A program made the translations under genes and the position numbers. From Buchnera aphidicola (Brachycaudus tragopogonis) (GTDB taxonomy: Bacteria; Pseudomonadota; Gammaproteobacteria; Enterobacterales; Enterobacteriaceae), in the NCBI RefSeq assembly GCF_964059175.1, contig NZ_OZ060418.1, positions 579,004 through 643,003 of the forward strand: a stretch of DNA of 64,000 nt, given 5' to 3'. Within the stretch, counting starts at the first letter, position 1. Each line of letters begins with the position of its first letter. The notes beneath the pieces were generated by a model. The model was not told where the DNA came from. It saw nothing but the letters and a program-made list of their open reading frames with translations, and did no database searches. Of this stretch, positions 61,802 to 64,000 are shown piece by piece.

Positions 61802-63163
61802 TTATTTTTTAATATAAGGATTTATATTATTTTTAAATTCTATTTTAATAGGTGTTCCTTTTATTTTTAATGTATTATAAAAAAAATTTATTAAATATCT
61901 TTTATAAGGTAAAGATAAGTACGTAACTTGATTACCATGTATAATAATTTTAGGAGGGCTAGAACTTCCTAAATGTGCATATTTTAATTTTATTCGACGT
62001 CCTTTAATTATTGGTGGTTGATGCTTTTTAATTGCCATATGCATGGTTTTTGTTAGTATTGAAGTACTAATTTTTATTTTAGAGTCTTTGTTTGCTTCGT
62101 GAATAGATTGAAATAATTCAAATATTCCTGTGCAATATAATGCTGATATAAAATGTATTCTAGAAAAAAAAAGAAATTTTAATTTATTTTTGATGATTTC
62201 TTTTAATTCTTTTTTTTCTAAATTATTTAACAGATCCCATTTATTTATAACTATAACAATTCCCTTTCCTGACTGTAGAATAAAATCAGATAACAACAAA
62301 TCTTGATTGCATATTTTATTACTTGCATCTATTATTAGTAAAATAACATTCGATTTTTCAATAGTTTGTAATGTTTTAATTATTGAAAATTTTTCAAAAT
62401 TATTTATATTTTTACTTTTTTTAGATGCTCCTGCAGTATCAATTAAAATATAATTTTTATTGTTGTATTGAATAGGTATTGAAATACTATCTAATGTTGT
62501 GCCTGGTATATTGCATGTAATCATTCTTTCTTCTTTTAAAATACTATTTATTAAAGTGGATTTTCCAACGTTAGGTCGACCTATAACAGCTATTTTTGTT
62601 TCTAATTTTTCTATTTCAGAATCTTCATGATTTAATTGCGTTTCGATTTCTTTTTTAAATTCTAAATTAATCCAGGGAATGAAATATTTTTTAATAAGAC
62701 TATTAATTCCTTGATTATGACTAGCAGAAATATTCTGTATTTTTTCAAATCCTAATGCATAAAATTCATTAATTTTAAAAATGTCTTTTATACCATCTAT
62801 TTTATTAATAACAAGAATTGTTTTTTTTTGAAATTCTCTTATTTTTTTAGATATTTCAAATTCTTGTAACATTAATCCATCACGAGCATCTACTACAAAT
62901 AAAATTAAATGTGATTCTTTTATAGCTATTAGTGTTTGTTTGTATGCTTTTTTTTCTATTTCATTTGAATTTATATCTAAACCTGCAGTATCAATTAAAA
63001 TTATTTTTTCTTTTAATGGTTCTATTTTACAGTATCCATACTGTCTATCTCTGGTAACGCCAGGATTATTAGCTACTAATGCATTTCTGCTTTTTGTTAA
63101 ACAATTAAATAAAGTAGATTTTCCTACATTAGTCCGGCCGATTAATACAATAATAGGTTTCAT
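61802..63163 (-). CDS. der: Ribosome assembly GTPase Der (EngA)
   Basis: Der has two tandem GTPase domains and is needed for 50S assembly. The 453 residues compare with 490 in E. coli. The first G domain has GRTNVGKSTLFN (residues 8-19) and DTAGLD, the second GRPNVGKSTLIN (near 193-204) and DTAGASKK, and a KH-like domain ends the protein. The acidic linker and the C-terminal tail are shorter. yfgM lies upstream on the same strand; in E. coli bamB is between them, and it is absent here. Confidence 0.97.
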   Translation of the reverse strand: MKPIIVLIGRTNVGKSTLFNCLTKSRNALVANNPGVTRDRQYGYCKIEPLKEKIILIDTAGLDINSNEIEKKAYKQTLIAIKESHLILFVVDARDGLMLQEFEISKKIREFQKKTILVINKIDGIKDIFKINEFYALGFEKIQNISASHNQGINSLIKKYFIPWINLEFKKEIETQLNHEDSEIEKLETKIAVIGRPNVGKSTLINSILKEERMITCNIPGTTLDSISIPIQYNNKNYILIDTAGASKKSKNINNFEKFSIIKTLQTIEKSNVILLIIDASNKICNQDLLLSDFILQSGKGIVIVINKWDLLNNLEKKELKEIIKNKLKFLFFSRIHFISALYCTGIFELFQSIHEANKDSKIKISTSILTKTMHMAIKKHQPPIIKGRRIKLKYAHLGSSSPPKIIIHGNQVTYLSLPYKRYLINFFYNTLKIKGTPIKIEFKNNINPYIKK

Positions 63164-63253
63164 TTTAAGTATATATACTCTTTTGTTAAATAAACTTGAC
63201 TTTCAATATGAGAGTTAAAGGAATAATGCTATATTTTATATTTTGCATTTATT

Positions 63254-63832
63254 TTATTTCAATTCGTTAATTTTCATATTAATAATTTCTTTAGATGCAT
63301 TAGAATTTTCAAGAAAAAAGCTTTTTTTCCAGTGCTTTAAAGCCATTTTTTTATCATTCTTTTCAAAAAAAATGTCACCTTTTAAATTTTCAATTATATT
63401 CGACCAGTTTTGGTTTTTTATGGTTTGAAGTATGTCAAGTGCTTGTGTGTATTCTTTTTTTTGTATTTTTATTTTAGCAATTCTTATTTTTAAAATATTT
63501 TTTAAATTTTCTTCTTTTGTATATTTTAAGCTATTGTTTAGTTGAATAATAGCTCTCTCAAAATTGTCTTTTAAAATATATTTTTTTGCTAAAATCATAG
63601 CGGTAAAAGTACCGTATGTATTTTGATTTTTAATAATAAAATTTTCAGCAGAATTAAGATTTTTGAGTGTATTTTTGTTTATTTCTTGTATGATTTCTTC
63701 ATATTTAAATGCATTTAAATTATTTGTATTTGTAGTAAAAGAATTCTTCCAGAAGAAGTACAATAGCAAAGAACTTAATACAATAAAAAATATAACAAAA
63801 ATCACGATTTTTTTTTTAAAAATTTTGAACAT
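63254..63832 (-). CDS. yfgM: YfgM, SecYEG-associated TPR protein
   Basis: YfgM is an inner membrane protein linked in E. coli to the SecYEG translocon and periplasmic chaperones. The 192 residues compare with 206. A membrane helix is at about residues 9-28 (IVIFVIFFIVLSSLLLYFFW), followed by tetratricopeptide-like helices (NTYGTFTAMILAKKYILKDN, KEYTQALDILQTIKNQNW). Identity rests on synteny with der and on the architecture, because the sequence is diverged. Loss of the bamB gene next to it suggests outer membrane assembly has been simplified. Confidence 0.85.
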   Translation of the reverse strand: MFKIFKKKIVIFVIFFIVLSSLLLYFFWKNSFTTNTNNLNAFKYEEIIQEINKNTLKNLNSAENFIIKNQNTYGTFTAMILAKKYILKDNFERAIIQLNNSLKYTKEENLKNILKIRIAKIKIQKKEYTQALDILQTIKNQNWSNIIENLKGDIFFEKNDKKMALKHWKKSFFLENSNASKEIINMKINELK

Positions 63833-64000
63833 TTTATTCTCTTTATATGTTGTATATGTATTAATTTTTTTAATTAAAATGCAAATCTTTTACAAATTTT
63901 CATATTGAATGCAATTAGAATTTTTATTATTAGCTATTTTTTGTTCAATTTACCTTAAAATTATAACATATAAAAAAGTTATCCGTATGAAAATCACTAA
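63833..64000. other. Right edge of the window
   Basis: These 168 bases follow the yfgM start and are AT rich. An ATG at 63987 reads MKIT to the edge and could begin a rightward gene, but five codons are not enough to identify it. Nothing else is seen. Confidence 0.3.

Overview
The window is a stretch of a strongly reduced, AT-rich gammaproteobacterial genome. Gene content, gene order, short spacers, A-rich codon use and long poly(A) runs all fit Buchnera aphidicola, the obligate endosymbiont of aphids. This is my reading of the sequence; no database search was run and I cannot name the strain. Nearly every gene is recognisable as the ortholog of an E. coli gene of similar length. I see no insertion sequences, prophage, CRISPR array or rRNA operon.

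Layout. 1-2.5 kb: deoB (cut by the window edge) and prfC. 2.9-7 kb: ansA, nfuA, ssb, dnaB. 7.3-15.4 kb: gshB-ruvX-yggS-hemW, trmB, mutY-yggX-murI, sbcB, tmaR. 15.5-15.8 kb: divergent tRNA-Asn and tRNA-Ile2(CAU). 15.9-27.8 kb: pyrE, then a long leftward block dut, cysQ, rplI-rpsR-rpsF, rnr, purA, hflC-hflK, miaA, mutL. 27.8-32.7 kb: mannitol PTS genes mtlD-mtlA and pgi. 33-38 kb: orn, tRNA-Gly, amiB, rpmE, a miniature ftsN, hslV-hslU, ibpA. 38.2-44.7 kb: fpr, epmA, coaD, an unrecognised 474-codon gene, rsmJ, pitA. 44.8-49.5 kb: ynfM, dapF, cyaY, hemC-hemD and a Pro-His-Arg tRNA operon. 49.6-57 kb: rho, trxA, rep, ilvC, ilvD, tRNA-Trp. 57.4-64 kb: iscS-iscU-hscB-hscA-fdx, der, yfgM.

How it fits together. 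ilvC/ilvD (branched-chain amino acids) and dapF (lysine and peptidoglycan) are typical of a nutritional symbiont. The iron-sulfur genes (iscS, iscU, hscB, hscA, fdx, cyaY, nfuA, yggX) form an almost complete assembly pathway without iscR or iscA. MtlA, MtlD, Pgi and the PTS regulator TmaR indicate use of sugar and mannitol. HflKC, HslVU, IbpA and RNase R cover protein and RNA quality control.

The most notable signal is not a new gene cluster. Five genes (yggS, mutL, amiB, the unknown gene and hemD) each carry one frame break, and every break lies in a run of 9 or 10 A residues, with conserved coding sequence on both sides. Either these are young pseudogenes or sequencing errors, or RNA polymerase slippage on poly(A) restores part of the product, as has been reported for insect endosymbionts. 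Second is an 84-residue FtsN reduced to its cytoplasmic tail, membrane helix and the essential periplasmic segment that activates septal synthesis in E. coli.
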